From the NCBI GenBank assembly GCA_052039575.1, contig JBQGEK010000181.1, positions 1 through 5,791 of the forward strand: a DNA stretch of 5,791 bases, in the 5' to 3' direction. Positions 4,906 through 5,791 of this stretch are shown piece by piece. The notes below the pieces were generated by a model. It was not told the DNA's origin. It saw nothing but the letters and a program-made list of their open reading frames with translations, and searched no databases. Origin of the DNA: Patulibacter sp052039575 (GTDB taxonomy: Bacteria; Actinomycetota; Thermoleophilia; Solirubrobacterales; Solirubrobacteraceae). Every line of letters begins with the position of its first letter. Position 1 is the first letter of the stretch. Position numbers and translations under genes: made by a program.

Positions 4906-5565
4906 GTGAGCGCCGGACGACGCGCCGCCGGGCGAGCCGCTAGACCTCAGCGGGTGGCCGCTCCGCCCCGGGTTCCTCGCTCGCTCGCCGTGATCGTGAT
5001 CGCGGCGGCGCTCGTCGCCGGCTGGACGATCGCCCAGGACGGGGACGATCCGGCCGGCGGGGCCCGTTCGAGCGGGGACCGGCGCGCCAACGCCGAGCGC
5101 GCTGTCGCTGCGCTCGATCGTCCGGACGCCCGGGCGACCGTCGAGCGCACCGTCGACGGCGACACGGTGGTGGTGCGGTTCCGCGACCACGAGGGCGACG
5201 GGCGGGTCACGGTCCGCTACCTCGGCGTCGACACCCCCGAGGTCGCGCGCGGAGGCCGGCCCGCCCAGTGCTTCGGCCGGGAGGCGACGGCCGCCAACGC
5301 GTCGTGGGTCGACTCCCGACGCGTCCGACTGCGCTTCGACCGCGAACGGATCGACCGCTACGACCGGGTCCTGGCCGCCGTCCACCCCGACGGGTGGGAC
5401 CGCTCGGTCAGCGAGCGGTTGGTGGCGGAAGGCTACGCCCGGGTCCTCACGATCCGGCCCAACGGGGTCCTCGCCCCGCGGCTCGACCGGCTCGCCGACG
5501 ACGCCCGCCGGGCGGGACGCGGGATGTGGACGGCGTGCGGCGATGCTCTACCCTCGGGCCGGTGA
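4906..5565 (+). CDS. Membrane-anchored staphylococcal nuclease (SNase/thermonuclease) homologue
   Basis: The 219-residue product has an Arg-rich N terminus, one hydrophobic helix (about 27-43, SLAVIVIAAALVAGWTI), a ~35-residue linker and an SNase domain from about 78 to 212. Key residues of staphylococcal nuclease are all present: VDGDT (Asp86, equivalent to Asp21), RYLGVDTPE (Arg104 = Arg35, Asp109 = Asp40, Thr110 = Thr41, Glu112 = Glu43) and DRYDRVLA (Asp150 = Asp83, Arg154 = Arg87). It should be an active Ca2+-dependent endonuclease of DNA and RNA. The helix, either a signal anchor or uncleaved signal, places the enzyme outside the membrane, where Cys122 and Cys211 could form a disulfide. 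Roles seen for such enzymes are nutrient scavenging or degradation of extracellular DNA. GTG 4906 has no Shine-Dalgarno; GTG 4954 (codon 17) is an alternative that still keeps the helix. Its stop overlaps the next gene by 4 bases. Confidence 0.92.
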   Translation: MSAGRRAAGRAARPQRVAAPPRVPRSLAVIVIAAALVAGWTIAQDGDDPAGGARSSGDRRANAERAVAALDRPDARATVERTVDGDTVVVRFRDHEGDGRVTVRYLGVDTPEVARGGRPAQCFGREATAANASWVDSRRVRLRFDRERIDRYDRVLAAVHPDGWDRSVSERLVAEGYARVLTIRPNGVLAPRLDRLADDARRAGRGMWTACGDALPSGR

Positions 5566-5791
5566 GCACCAATCCCGAACCTCAGGGCTCGTTCGACGAG
5601 CTCGAGCAGCGGCTGAAGCGCGAGACCGAGATCGCGCAGCGCCAGCGGGAGCGGACCCTGCGCGACATCCAGCGTCGCGAGGCGGTCCGCGAGTTCGACG
5701 CGGTCAAGCGGCGTCGCGGCCTGCGCTTCCTGATGCTCTTCGCGATGCTGACGCTGACCGCGGTGCTCGTCACGATCGTGATGTTCCGCGC
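5562..5791 (+). CDS. Start of a coiled-coil plus transmembrane protein (3' end outside window)
   Basis: From GTG 5562-5564, which overlaps the nuclease TGA (GTGA), the frame is open to the window edge: 76 complete codons. Residues 11-50 are highly charged and heptad-like (FDELEQRLKRETEIAQRQRE, then RTLRDIQRREAVREFDAVKR), predicting a cytoplasmic coiled coil or long helix. A basic RRRGLR (50-55) precedes a hydrophobic helix (about 56-75, FLMLFAMLTLTAVLVTIVMF), so the N terminus should be inside and whatever follows outside or at the membrane. No family is recognised. The overlap implies translational coupling with the nuclease gene. The opposite-strand frame over this region is an Arg/Ser-rich shadow without domain character, which supports the plus-strand reading. 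Confidence 0.7.
   Translation, partial: MSTNPEPQGSFDELEQRLKRETEIAQRQRERTLRDIQRREAVREFDAVKRRRGLRFLMLFAMLTLTAVLVTIVMFR

Noticed and set aside
4696..5385. In-frame upstream extension of the aldolase to a 588-residue protein
   Set aside because: The extension lies antisense to the nuclease gene and has no domain character; the AAGGAA site and the family N terminus fix the start at 4695.
5582..5773. Minus-strand 63-residue frame at the right edge
   Set aside because: Ser/Arg-rich shadow of the coiled-coil/TM gene on the plus strand, which is coupled to the nuclease gene.

Overview
The window is very GC-rich DNA with strong third-position G/C bias, GTG as well as ATG starts, and compact same-strand gene clusters with 4-base start/stop overlaps. 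Together with the gene content this suggests a high-GC Actinomycetota genome, possibly a deep-branching class such as Thermoleophilia. That placement is inference from composition and gene types, not from a marker gene. The DNA looks chromosomal and ordinary in organisation: I see no mobile element, CRISPR array, tRNA, rRNA or phage gene.

Layout: (1) positions 1-391 hold the 3' end of a plus-strand gene whose product ends in a long Thr/Pro-rich tail. (2) It converges on a minus-strand gene cluster, and the ~100-base gap between them holds two hairpins that fit a shared terminator. (3) Read in transcription order on the minus strand, the cluster is: class I fructose-bisphosphate aldolase (4695-3619); a 95-base gap with a long hairpin; a zinc-ribbon/rhomboid-like membrane protein (3523-2642); a small acidic-tailed protein (2614-2228); a UPF0173-type metallo-beta-lactamase-fold hydrolase (2231-1554); a stand-alone Lrp/AsnC ligand-binding (RAM) domain protein (1545-1264); and a single-pass membrane protein of unknown function (1220-489). 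The last five are packed closely enough to be one operon. (4) A 210-base divergent intergenic region (4696-4905) separates the aldolase from (5) a plus-strand pair: a membrane-anchored staphylococcal-nuclease-like protein (4906-5565) and, overlapping it by 4 bases, the start of a coiled-coil plus transmembrane protein cut by the window end.

The aldolase is central glycolysis/gluconeogenesis. The genes after it have no obvious pathway link to it, and the hairpin between them may separate transcription. The clearest oddity is the rhomboid-like protein: it keeps the rhomboid fold signatures but lacks the catalytic Ser, His and oxyanion Asn, and carries an N-terminal four-Cys zinc ribbon, so it is best read as a pseudoprotease. 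I do not see convincing evidence of a wholly new system; the items worth following up are listed in the findings.
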